From Nocardiopsis listeri NBRC 13360 (GTDB taxonomy: Bacteria > Actinomycetota > Actinomycetes > Streptosporangiales > Streptosporangiaceae): a DNA stretch of 37,107 nt. Positions 24,908-32,623 of the stretch are shown in pieces. The translations under genes were made by a program, and so were the position numbers. Positions within the stretch are counted from its first letter, which is position 1, and each line of letters starts with the position of its first letter. The DNA lies in contig NZ_BCSH01000077.1 of NCBI RefSeq assembly GCF_001570765.1, positions 1 through 37,107 on the forward strand. Reading direction: 5' to 3'. The notes beneath the pieces were generated by a model. The model saw only the letters and a list, made by a program, of their open reading frames with translations, was not told the origin of the DNA and ran no database searches.

Positions 24908-26044
24908 TCAGGTACTCGCCGCGGTGTCGGCGAAGCCGGTCAGGCCTTCGCGCACGGTCGGGTCGATGTCGAGGTGGGCGAGGTGTCCCACGCCCCGGTC
25001 GGCCAGGGCACGGCAGCGTCGTCGTACCAGGTCGCGTGCGCCCAGACGGTCGAGGACGTGTGCGACCTCGACCGTGTCCACCGGGCCGGCGCCGACACGT
25101 TCCAGCAGGTCCAGGGCGGCGATATCACCGTGTTCCCGTGCCAGGTCGACGCCGGTCGCCAGGAGCATGGTGTTCGTGCCCTGTTGGAGGTCCTCCCCCG
25201 GCGCCTTCCCTGTTCGGGACGGATCACCGTAGACGTCCATGAGGTCGTCGCGGAGTTGGAAGGCCACGCCCACGTCGGCGCCGTAGTCGCGCAGCGCCGA
25301 CAGGGTCGTGAACGGGGCTCCGGCCATGACGGCGCCCAGGTGCAGAGGACGCTCGACGGTGTAGGAGGCGGTCTTGAGTCGGTCTGTCCGCAGGGCGACG
25401 CTCACCGAACGTTCCGCGCGCGCTTGGGAACGCAGGTCGAGGTACTGACCGACCATCACCTCGGTGCGCATGTCGCGCCACACCCGATGGGCCTCGCTCT
25501 TGGTGGGGAGGGCGTCGATGGACTCGTGGAGCAGGTCGTCGGCCCAGGCCAGGGCGAGGTCTCCGGTGAGGACCGCCATGGACTCGCCGTAGCGCGCCGG
25601 TTCTCCCCGGTAGGACCGTGACCGATGGTCGGCGGTGTGGACCGCGTGCAGGGAGGGGGCGCCCCGCCTGGTGGTGGCGGAGTCCATCACGTCGTCGTGG
25701 AACAGGGCGAAGGTCTGGAGCACCTCCAGCGCGGAGGCCGCGGACAGCGCCGCCCGCGCATCGGGTCCGTGAGGCGGGCCACCACCGGCGAGCCAGCCCC
25801 ACCAGGCCAGTGTGGACCTGAGTCGTTTGCCGCCCAGGGTGAAGGAGAGGATTCGTTCGGCCAGGTCACCGGCGCAGTCCGGATCGAGGAGGCCCACCTC
25901 CCGAACCCGCGGCTCCAGGTGTCGGCGCAGGAGGTCGCCGACGGCCGCGCGGACCCCACCGAAGTCCGTCGACGGTGGTCGCCACTCCGTTCGTGGTGCT
26001 TCCGTCTTGAAGTCGACGATGACACTCTCCTCTGGGAAGGCCAC
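24908..26044 (-). CDS. crtE: Geranylgeranyl diphosphate synthase
   Basis: 378 residues from GTG at 26044. The first aspartate-rich motif is DDVMD (117-121) within LFHDDVMDSATTRRG, the second is DDLMD (266-270) within QLRDDLMDVYGD, and the IPP-binding segment is GGKRLRS (71-77). The DDxxD spacing with a preceding ALF fits a long-chain E-prenyl synthase, and its position first in the crt operon supports GGPP as product. The start lacks a clear Shine-Dalgarno sequence (GTCCAAGTGG), so the transcript may be nearly leaderless. It is divergent from the MarR gene across a 27-bp inverted repeat. Confidence 0.95.
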   Translation of the reverse strand: MAFPEESVIVDFKTEAPRTEWRPPSTDFGGVRAAVGDLLRRHLEPRVREVGLLDPDCAGDLAERILSFTLGGKRLRSTLAWWGWLAGGGPPHGPDARAALSAASALEVLQTFALFHDDVMDSATTRRGAPSLHAVHTADHRSRSYRGEPARYGESMAVLTGDLALAWADDLLHESIDALPTKSEAHRVWRDMRTEVMVGQYLDLRSQARAERSVSVALRTDRLKTASYTVERPLHLGAVMAGAPFTTLSALRDYGADVGVAFQLRDDLMDVYGDPSRTGKAPGEDLQQGTNTMLLATGVDLAREHGDIAALDLLERVGAGPVDTVEVAHVLDRLGARDLVRRRCRALADRGVGHLAHLDIDPTVREGLTGFADTAAST

Positions 26045-26058
26045 TTGGACGATTTGTC

Positions 26059-26085
26059 TCGTTTTACATGATTCTCATAAAACGA
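26059..26085. promoter_or_regulatory. Candidate CrtR (MarR) operator
   Basis: TCGTTTTA and TAAAACGA are perfect 8-bp inverted arms separated by 11 bp, with an inner partial dyad ATGA/TCAT. The site lies 15 bp upstream of the crtE start in the divergent region with the MarR gene, and is AT-rich inside GC-rich DNA. It would overlap the crtE promoter, consistent with repression. Confidence 0.6.
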
Positions 26086-26257
26086 ACTATTACACATCGC
26101 ATAGACTCTGGGCCACCCAACACTTCGAGCCCCCGTAAACTCGATGGCAGTGACCGGAAGGCCCGATCATCGTGACGCTGGGAGATGGATGAACACCGCG
26201 CCCAGAATCCGCTTCACCGGGCCCGAGGGGTCCGAGGCCGCCGAGGTGGAGGCGCCC

Positions 26258-26737
26258 ATGACGGAAACGGCCGACCCCCGCGCGGACCTGTACTCGTCCC
26301 TACAGACCGACGGTCAACAGCTGGCGGTACAGCTGGTGCGGTTGTTGCACCGGATGTCGGAGCGCTCGGGCATGAACCCCACCGACTTCCAGTGCTACAC
26401 GCTGCTGCGCGTGGCCGGTTCCATGACTCCCGGAGAGATCGCGGACAGCCTGTGCCTGTCCACGGGTTCGGTGACGGGCGTGATCGACCGGATGGAGGCG
26501 CACGGTCTGGTCGAGCGCACCCCGCACCCACTGGACCGGCGCAAGGTGGCGGTACGCCTGGTGGCGGGGGCCGAACAGTTGGCCAAGAGCACCGCCGCGG
26601 GGATCGGCGACGCCATGATCGCCATACACGAGGATTACCCGGTGGACGAGCTGAAGGTGATCGTGGACTGGATGAACAGGGTGAACGACACTCTGGAGGG
26701 CCTCATCGCCCAGCGCTCCCCACGCCGCTCGGGCTGA
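26258..26737 (+). CDS. crtR: MarR-family regulator, probable CrtR of the carotenoid cluster
   Basis: 159 residues if ATG at 26258 is used. That start has GGAGG 5 nt upstream and gives the normal MarR length; ATG codons at 26144 and 26189 would add 38 or 23 residues of non-conserved sequence. The winged helix (about 55-102) reads SMTPGEIADSLCLSTGSVTGVIDRMEAHGLVERTPHPLDRRKVAVRL, with a DRR wing. MarR regulators encoded divergently from crtE in actinobacteria (CrtR of Corynebacterium) repress the crt genes and are released by geranylgeranyl diphosphate. The same role is inferred here from position and family. Confidence 0.88.
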   Translation: MTETADPRADLYSSLQTDGQQLAVQLVRLLHRMSERSGMNPTDFQCYTLLRVAGSMTPGEIADSLCLSTGSVTGVIDRMEAHGLVERTPHPLDRRKVAVRLVAGAEQLAKSTAAGIGDAMIAIHEDYPVDELKVIVDWMNRVNDTLEGLIAQRSPRRSG

Positions 26738-26963
26738 ACCAAAGACCCGTTCCATTCCCCACCGCTCGCGTCCTTCCTCCGCCTTCCCTCCCGCCCAGAA
26801 TCCGACAAATACGACATCACTCACTTTGCCGAAACTCTCCGTGTTGTGACGGTTGCTTTACTACCTGGGACGAAAGCCTCTACCATCCCACGGGACCCAT
26901 CCGTGGCCGGAGGCAGGAACCGGCACCCCGACCCCCGACCGACGGGGCTGGGAAGGAGTAACC

Positions 26964-28673
26964 ATCTCAACCCTGCGCAGGTACATCCGAGAACATACGA
27001 ATCCCCCGGTCTTCGCGATCTCCGGGATCGTGGTCGTCGTCTTCGTGGTTCTGGGGATCGCCTTCACCGATCCCCTCCTGAACGCCGCGGGTACGGCACG
27101 TGACTGGATCGGCTCACAGCTGGGCTGGTTCTACGTCCTGTCCACGACCTTCTTCCTGGGCGCGGCGATCTTCCTGATGCTGAGCCGTTTCGGCAACATC
27201 CGGCTCGGCCCGGACGACTCCAGGCCGGAGTTCGGCACCATCGCCTGGTTCGCGATGCTCTTCACCACCGGTATGGGTATCGGTCTGGTCTTCTGGGGTG
27301 TGGCCGAACCGGTCACCCACATGCACGAGCCGCGTGACTCGGCGCTGGCGCCCGTCGTACCCGAGGGCGGCGGTGAGGCGGTGCCCCAGGCCGACGCCGC
27401 CAGCACCGCGCTCGCCTCCAGCTTCTTCCACTGGAGCTTCCACCCATGGGCGATCTACATCGCCCTCGGCCTGTCCCTGGGCTACTTCGCCTTCCGCAAG
27501 GGCCTGCCGCTACGCCCCGCCTCGGCGCTGTACCCGCTGCTGGGCGACAAGGCCTTCGGCTGGCCCGGCAACCTGGTGGACATCCTGGCGGTGTTCGGAA
27601 CCATCTTCGGTCTGGCGACCTCACTCGGCCTGGGCACCCTACAGATCAACAGTGGTCTGTCCGAGGTGTTCGGCATCGCCAACAACTCGTTCACTCAGTC
27701 GATCATCATCGTCGTCATCACCGGGATCGCCCTGTACAGCGTCGTCTCCGGGATCGACAAGGGCATGCGCCGGCTGTCGGTGCTCAACCTGTGGCTGGCG
27801 TTCATCCTCATGGCGATCATCTTCGCCCTGGGCCCCAAGCTGTGGATCATCAGCACCATGGTCACCGGAGCCGGCGAGTACCTGGGCAACCTGATCCCCT
27901 GGAGCATGTCCTTCCCGAGCCCCTTGGCCGACGGGACCGCCGCCGACTTCACCACCACCTGGAGTGTCTTCTACTGGGGTTGGTGGATCTCCTGGGCGCC
28001 CTTCGTCGGCATCTTCCTGGCCCGTATCTCCTACGGGCGCACCATCCGTGAGTTCGTGCTCGGCGCGCTGTTCGGCCCGGTACTGGTCTCCGTCCTGTGG
28101 TTCGGTGTGTTCGGCGGCGCGGGCATGTACTACGAACTGTTCGGCGGGGGCGGCTTCATGGAAGGTGACGAGTCCGACGCCGCCTACCATCTGCTGGACG
28201 CGTTGCCGATGGGCCCGATCGTCGCCGTGATCATGTCGCTGTTCCTCATCATCGTCGTGGCGATCTTCTTCATCACCTCCTCCGACTCCGGGTCGTTGGT
28301 GGTGGACATGCTCACCAACGGAGGCAGCACCAAACCGCTCAAGGTCCAGCGCGCCTTCTGGGCGATCAGCGAGGGCGCGGTCACGCTCATCCTGTTGGTG
28401 TTGGGCGGGGCCAGCGCCCTCGACGCGCTCCAAGCGGCCTCGGTCGTCACCGGTCTGCCGTTCGCGGTGATCCTGATCTTCATGGTGTGGGGCCTGTTCA
28501 AGGGACTGTCCGAGGAACCCAAACCAGGGGCGCCCAAGAGACTGCGAGCCGAGGACCGTCCCCCACCCGAGCAGCGACATCGTCCCGGCAACATCCCCGT
28601 GGGCTCCCGCGAACACGACCGGACCGAACACCACGGTGACGAGAACAAGCCAGAGGAAGGTCAGGCCACGTGA
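26964..28673 (+). CDS. BCCT-family betaine/choline-type transporter with apparent ATC start
   Basis: 569 residues counted from ATC at 26964. Twelve helices carry the family markers: GMGIGLVFWGVAEP in helix 3, the glycine-rich coupling segment of Na+-linked members, and WGWWISWAPFVGIFLARISYGRTIRE in helix 8. The C-terminal 75 residues are hydrophilic and charged, as in osmosensing BetP-like proteins. GGAAGGAG (26951-26958) lies 5 nt before ATC TCA ACC CTG. No ATG, GTG or TTG is in frame between TTG 26853 and the first helix, so initiation at ATC is the best reading. It overlaps the Hsp20 gene by 4 bp. Compatible-solute uptake is the likely role. Confidence 0.88.
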   Translation: MSTLRRYIREHTNPPVFAISGIVVVVFVVLGIAFTDPLLNAAGTARDWIGSQLGWFYVLSTTFFLGAAIFLMLSRFGNIRLGPDDSRPEFGTIAWFAMLFTTGMGIGLVFWGVAEPVTHMHEPRDSALAPVVPEGGGEAVPQADAASTALASSFFHWSFHPWAIYIALGLSLGYFAFRKGLPLRPASALYPLLGDKAFGWPGNLVDILAVFGTIFGLATSLGLGTLQINSGLSEVFGIANNSFTQSIIIVVITGIALYSVVSGIDKGMRRLSVLNLWLAFILMAIIFALGPKLWIISTMVTGAGEYLGNLIPWSMSFPSPLADGTAADFTTTWSVFYWGWWISWAPFVGIFLARISYGRTIREFVLGALFGPVLVSVLWFGVFGGAGMYYELFGGGGFMEGDESDAAYHLLDALPMGPIVAVIMSLFLIIVVAIFFITSSDSGSLVVDMLTNGGSTKPLKVQRAFWAISEGAVTLILLVLGGASALDALQAASVVTGLPFAVILIFMVWGLFKGLSEEPKPGAPKRLRAEDRPPPEQRHRPGNIPVGSREHDRTEHHGDENKPEEGQAT

Positions 28674-29137
28674 GTCCCAAGAGGTTCAACAACCCCTTCC
28701 ACGGGGTCATCGACATGATCACGGAGATGAACCGCATCTCCGACACCATGTCCTCGATCGAGACCAGCCAGGCCGGGGAACGCGAACGCGGCTTCGCCGA
28801 CGCCTGGAGCCCGCCCACCGACATCCTGGCCCGCGGTCGGGACCTGGTCGTCCGTTGCGAGGTCCCGGGGGTGTTCGAGGAGGACGCGGCGGTCACCTTC
28901 GAACACGGGGTCCTCACCATCAGTGGTGAACGCATGCGGGACGAGGAGGACGTCGTCTACTACTCCTCGGAACGCTTCATGGGCACGTTCCGGCGGGAGA
29001 TCAGCCTCCCGGAGGGCACCCGCGAGGAGGACATCGAGGCCAGTTACGGCGAGGGGCTGTTGGAGGTCGTCGTGCACGGGGCGGCCAACCAGCGCAAGGC
29101 CAAGACGATCAAGGTCTCCCGCCGCAGGCGCGCCTGA
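28670..29137 (+). CDS. Small heat-shock protein, Hsp20/alpha-crystallin
   Basis: 155 residues. The GTG start at 28670 overlaps the transporter stop (GTGA). The N-terminal arm (1-45) is followed by an alpha-crystallin domain (about 46-140) with PPTDILARGRDLVVRCEVPGVFEEDAAVTFEHGVLTISGER and the closing signature ASYGEGLLEVVVHGA. It should hold unfolding proteins as an ATP-independent oligomeric chaperone. Direct coupling to an osmolyte transporter suggests a shared stress response. A very strong hairpin follows 27 bp after the stop. Confidence 0.93.
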   Translation: MSPKRFNNPFHGVIDMITEMNRISDTMSSIETSQAGERERGFADAWSPPTDILARGRDLVVRCEVPGVFEEDAAVTFEHGVLTISGERMRDEEDVVYYSSERFMGTFRREISLPEGTREEDIEASYGEGLLEVVVHGAANQRKAKTIKVSRRRRA

Positions 29138-29164
29138 GGCCGGAACCCGCACACGTGACGCGGA

Positions 29165-29200
29165 CGGGCCCCGTCGGAGGATCACCTCCGGCGGGGCCCG
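29165..29200 (+). terminator. Strong hairpin terminator after the BCCT-Hsp20 operon
   Basis: CGGGCCCCG-T-CGGAGG, loop ATCA, CCTCCG-G-CGGGGCCCG. The stem has 15 Watson-Crick pairs plus one U-G pair in RNA, closed by a tetraloop. It is followed by CGGTTCGTTCG. Confidence 0.85.
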
Positions 29201-29315
29201 CGGTTCGTTCGCGACCTTTCCGGGCCCGTTGACGCCCGCCGGGAACCGAACGGGCGCCCTGACCGACTCCCATGGCGAACGGCCGCGTTCGGCGGCCCGC
29301 CGAGGAGGTCACACG

Positions 29316-29885
29316 ATGCCCGTCCACCCCCGTACCCGTGTCCTGGGTGCCGTCCTGGCACTGTCACTGGCCCTCACGGGCTGCGGTGACGGCGCCGACG
29401 ACGACGCCGGCCCCCGGGAGGGCGGCACCGAGGAGGACGGGGCCACCCGGGACTCCCCGGCCGCGGACTCCCTCACCCTCGACGACCCGTGGATCAAGGC
29501 GGCCACCGTCGAGGACGGTATGACGGCGGTCTTCGGTGAGATGGTCAACGACGGCGACCAGGAGGTCACCGTCGTCGCCGCCTCCCACGAGGACGCCGAC
29601 ACCGTCGAACTGCACGAGGTCACCACCCAGGGCGCGGACGCCACCATGCGTGAACGCGAGGGCGGGTTCCCGATCCCGGCGAACGGGACGCTGCCGCTGG
29701 AACCCGGTGGGAACCACATCATGCTCATGGGGCTGACCACCGACCTCGAGCCGGGAGCGGAGTCCACCGTCACCGTGGAACTGTCCGACGGGTCGACCAC
29801 CACGTTCACCGCGGTGGTCAAGGAGCACGCGGGCGCCAACGAAGAGTACGAGGGCGACCACGAGGACCACGGAGGGGATCACTGA
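29316..29885 (+). CDS. PCu(A)C copper chaperone lipoprotein
   Basis: 189 residues from ATG at 29316, with GAGGAGG upstream. The signal peptide ends in a lipobox LTGC (lipidated Cys23). The PCuAC domain (about 55-170) has the Cu(I) motif: His100-x10-Met111-x22-His134-x-Met136 in VELHEV, ATMRER and GGNHIMLMGL. The tail DHEDHGGDH may bind additional copper. Such proteins pass copper outside the membrane to cytochrome c oxidase or other cuproenzymes. The stop and the next start overlap (TGATG), so it is coupled to the DyP peroxidase gene. Confidence 0.94.
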   Translation: MPVHPRTRVLGAVLALSLALTGCGDGADDDAGPREGGTEEDGATRDSPAADSLTLDDPWIKAATVEDGMTAVFGEMVNDGDQEVTVVAASHEDADTVELHEVTTQGADATMREREGGFPIPANGTLPLEPGGNHIMLMGLTTDLEPGAESTVTVELSDGSTTTFTAVVKEHAGANEEYEGDHEDHGGDH

Positions 29886-31102
29886 TGTCCCGCCCGCGCG
29901 AAGGGACCGGCGGGGGGCGGTGGAGCCGTCGAGGGGTGCTGTTGGCCGGCGCCACCGCCGGGGTCGGGGCCCTGAGCGGCGCGGTCGTCGCACGTTCGAC
30001 GGCGACCGAACCCGAACCGACCGGTCCTCCCCGACCGCACGGTGAGGGTAGCGTTTCCTTCCACGGAACCCGGCAGGCCGGGATCGAGACCCCACCACAG
30101 GCGAACGTCCGTCTCCTCGGCCTGGATCTGAACGCCGACACCGACGCCGAAGGGGTACGTCGGTTGCTGTCGTTGCTCGGCGACGACGTGGCCAGGTTGA
30201 GCCGTGGTGAGGGGGCGCTCGCCGATACCGAACCGGAGCTGGCGGCGGTGCCCGCACGACTCACGGTGACCTTCGGGTTCGGGCGGGGGCTGGTGGAACG
30301 CGTGGCACCCGACGCCGTGCCGGCCTGGCTCACCGACCTTCCCGGGTTCGACCACGACGCGCTGCGTTCGGAGTGGGGTCAAACGGACCTGCTCCTCCAG
30401 GTGTGTTCGGACGATCCCGTGACCGTGGCGCACGCGGCGCGGGTCCTGCTCCGGGACGCCCGCGCCCACACCCGGGTGCGGTGGATCCAGGACGGATTCC
30501 GCCGCGCCCACGGTTCGGAACGGGACGGCACCACCATGCGCAACCTCATGGGCCAGGTGGACGGCACGGTCAATCCGGCGCCGGGGACCGAGGACTTCGA
30601 CCACCTGGTGTGGTCCGAGGACGGCCCGGGGTGGCTCGCCGGTGGCACGTCGCTGGTGCTGCGCCGGATCGCCACCCACCTGGACACCTGGGAGGAGCTG
30701 GACCGGCCCGCACGCGAGGCGGTGGTGGGACGTCGGCTGGCCGATGGATCTCCGCTCACCGGGGAGAGCGAGCACGACGCACCCGACTTCGCCGCCACCG
30801 ACGCCGGCGGGCTCACCGTGATCGCGGACTTCGCGCACATCCGCCGGGCCCGATCCGAGGACCCCGAGGAACGTGTGTTCCGCCGGGGCTACAACTACGA
30901 GGACCCCGCCTCCGGGGAGTCGGGGCTGCTGTTCGTGTGCTTCCAGTCCGATCCGGTGCGGCGGTTCGTGCCCATCCAACGTCGGTTGGACGAGCTGGAC
31001 CTGCTCAACGAGTGGGTGACCGCGGTGGGTTCGGCGGTCTACGCCGTCCCACCGGGCTGCGCGGAGGGAGGATTCGTCGGCGAAGGCCTGTGGAAGGGCT
31101 GA
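29885..31102 (+). CDS. Tat-exported DyP-type heme peroxidase
   Basis: 405 residues. The Tat signal carries a twin-Arg at 15-16 (WSRRGVLLAGATAG) and a hydrophobic stretch to about 36. The peroxidase domain has the GxxDG motif GQVDG (223-227, catalytic Asp226), a likely proximal heme His318 in DFAHIRR and distal Arg in VFRRGYNYED (333-334). It resembles EfeB/DtpA. In Streptomyces lividans the Tat-exported DyP enzyme DtpA works with extracellular copper chaperones in maturation of the copper oxidase GlxA. The 1-bp overlap with the PCuAC gene here suggests a similar copper-linked role, though no glxA-like gene is in the window. Confidence 0.94.
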   Translation: MSRPREGTGGGRWSRRGVLLAGATAGVGALSGAVVARSTATEPEPTGPPRPHGEGSVSFHGTRQAGIETPPQANVRLLGLDLNADTDAEGVRRLLSLLGDDVARLSRGEGALADTEPELAAVPARLTVTFGFGRGLVERVAPDAVPAWLTDLPGFDHDALRSEWGQTDLLLQVCSDDPVTVAHAARVLLRDARAHTRVRWIQDGFRRAHGSERDGTTMRNLMGQVDGTVNPAPGTEDFDHLVWSEDGPGWLAGGTSLVLRRIATHLDTWEELDRPAREAVVGRRLADGSPLTGESEHDAPDFAATDAGGLTVIADFAHIRRARSEDPEERVFRRGYNYEDPASGESGLLFVCFQSDPVRRFVPIQRRLDELDLLNEWVTAVGSAVYAVPPGCAEGGFVGEGLWKG

Positions 31103-31121
31103 GCGAACGTCGAGACAGCGG

Positions 31122-31155
31122 CGGGGCCGCCCCTCACCGGTCAGGGGCGGCCCCG
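31122..31155. terminator. Bidirectional hairpin between the DyP and M16 genes
   Basis: CGGGGCCGCCCCT, loop CACCGGTC, AGGGGCGGCCCCG: a perfect 13-bp stem between two convergent genes, 20 bp after the DyP stop and 30 bp from the M16 stop. It is suited to terminate both. Confidence 0.85.
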
Positions 31156-31184
31156 GCGGGATCCGTCGATGAATCGGCTCGCCC

Positions 31185-32519
31185 TTAGAAGACCCGGTCC
31201 TTCTCGTAGGGGCCGATCACGGCGAGGGCGCGCGGGCGATCGAACAGCTCCGCGGCGACCGCGGCGACGTCGTCCAGGGTGACGGCGTCGTACCGGGCCA
31301 GGTCCTCGTCGATGGAGAAGTGGCGCGGCTGCACCAGTTCGTGGGAGAGCAGGCGGCCCATGCGCGCGTTGGTGCCTTCACTGCCCAGCACCATGGCGCC
31401 CTGGATCTGGCCCTTGGCACGGGTCAGCTCCTCCGGGCTGATACCGCCGGCGGCGACCTTGGCGAGTTCCTCACGGCACACCCCGATGACCTCGTCGGCC
31501 TTCTCCGGCAGGCAGCCCGCGTAGAGCTGGAAGGCGCCGGTGTCGGCGTAGGCGATGTGGTAGGCGTGCACGGCGTAGGCAAGGCCACGCTTCTCCCGCA
31601 CCTCCTGGAAGAGACGCGAGGACATGCCACCGCCCAGCGCGGCGCTGAGCAGGCGCAGCGCGTGCCAGCGCGGGTCGGTGCGGGTGATGCCCTCCGACCC
31701 CAGGATGATGTGCGCCTGCTCGGTCTCCCGCGGCTGCACGACGGTTCCGTCGTAGGTGCGGACCGGGCCACCGACACCGCGCGGACTCGAGGGGCGGGCG
31801 TCCCCGGCCGCGGCCAGACGCTCGGCGAAGATGGACCGGACCTGCTCGACGACCGCGTCGTGGTCGAGACTGCCCGCGGCCGTCACGATGAGCTCGGAGG
31901 GCACGTAGGAGTCGCGGTACTGCTCGATGATGCGGTCACGCGGCAGGGCGTTGATCGTGTCGATGGTGCCCAGGATGGGGCGACCCAGCGGGCTGTCACC
32001 GAAGAAGTGCTCGGCGAAGACGTCGTCCACCAGGTCGGAGGGCTCGTCCTCGTACATGGCGATCTCTTCGAGGATCACGCCGCGCTCGGTCTCCACCTCA
32101 CCCTCGTCCAGCACCGAGTTCGCGACCATGTCGCCGACCACGTCCACCGCCAGCGGCAGGTCACGGTCGAGCACCTTCGCGTAGTAGCAGGTGTGCTCCT
32201 TGGTGGTGTAGGCGTTGTGGTCGGCCCCCACCCCGTCCAACAGCGCGGAGATCTCCAGCGCCGAACGGGTGTGTGTTCCCTTGAACAGCAGGTGCTCCAG
32301 GAAGTGCGCCGACCCCGCGTGCGCGGAGTCCTCGTCACGGGACCCGGTGGTGGCGGAGATACCGAAGGCCGCGGAACGACCACCGGGGATGTGCTCGGTG
32401 ACCACGCGCAGACCGCCGGGCAACACCGTCCGACGCGCCAGACCGGAACCGCCGTCGGGCTCCAGCAGCGTGACGGTCGTGCCCGGCTCCTGCTCCGCGG
32501 CGGTGGGGACAGAACTCAT
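31185..32519 (-). CDS. M16-family zinc peptidase (processing-peptidase-like)
   Basis: 444 residues from ATG at 32519, with GAAGAAGG upstream. The inverted zinc motif HFLEH (His72, Glu75, His76) is followed by the third ligand Glu at about 151-152 in ERGVILEEIAMYEDEP. A second inactive M16 domain is at about 210-420 with EKRGLAYAVHAYHIAYADTGAFQLYAG. This is the standard cytoplasmic M16 peptidase found directly after pnp in actinobacteria. A long hairpin between pnp and this gene suggests reduced read-through, or a promoter of its own. Confidence 0.95.
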   Translation of the reverse strand: MSSVPTAAEQEPGTTVTLLEPDGGSGLARRTVLPGGLRVVTEHIPGGRSAAFGISATTGSRDEDSAHAGSAHFLEHLLFKGTHTRSALEISALLDGVGADHNAYTTKEHTCYYAKVLDRDLPLAVDVVGDMVANSVLDEGEVETERGVILEEIAMYEDEPSDLVDDVFAEHFFGDSPLGRPILGTIDTINALPRDRIIEQYRDSYVPSELIVTAAGSLDHDAVVEQVRSIFAERLAAAGDARPSSPRGVGGPVRTYDGTVVQPRETEQAHIILGSEGITRTDPRWHALRLLSAALGGGMSSRLFQEVREKRGLAYAVHAYHIAYADTGAFQLYAGCLPEKADEVIGVCREELAKVAAGGISPEELTRAKGQIQGAMVLGSEGTNARMGRLLSHELVQPRHFSIDEDLARYDAVTLDDVAAVAAELFDRPRALAVIGPYEKDRVF

Positions 32520-32566
32520 GCAACCTTCTTCTTCGCGTCGGGACGTCCAGATGAGCATACGTACGA

Positions 32567-32608
32567 CCGCGGGGCGGCCGCGTCATCGAAGACGCGACCG
32601 CCCCGCGG
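32567..32608 (-). terminator. Long hairpin after pnp
   Basis: CCGCGGGGCGG-c-CGCGTC, loop ATCGAA, GACGCG-a-CCGCCCCGCGG: a 17-bp stem with one C/A mismatch, 16 bp downstream of the pnp stop and ahead of the M16 gene. Confidence 0.8.
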
Positions 32609-32623
32609 AGGGGTGGAACTCGA

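Noticed and set aside
26888..26906. CCACGG-GACCCAT-CCGTGG stem in the BCCT leader.
   Set aside because: It is only 6 bp with no T-run or placement that implies a role. Stems like this are frequent in GC-rich DNA.
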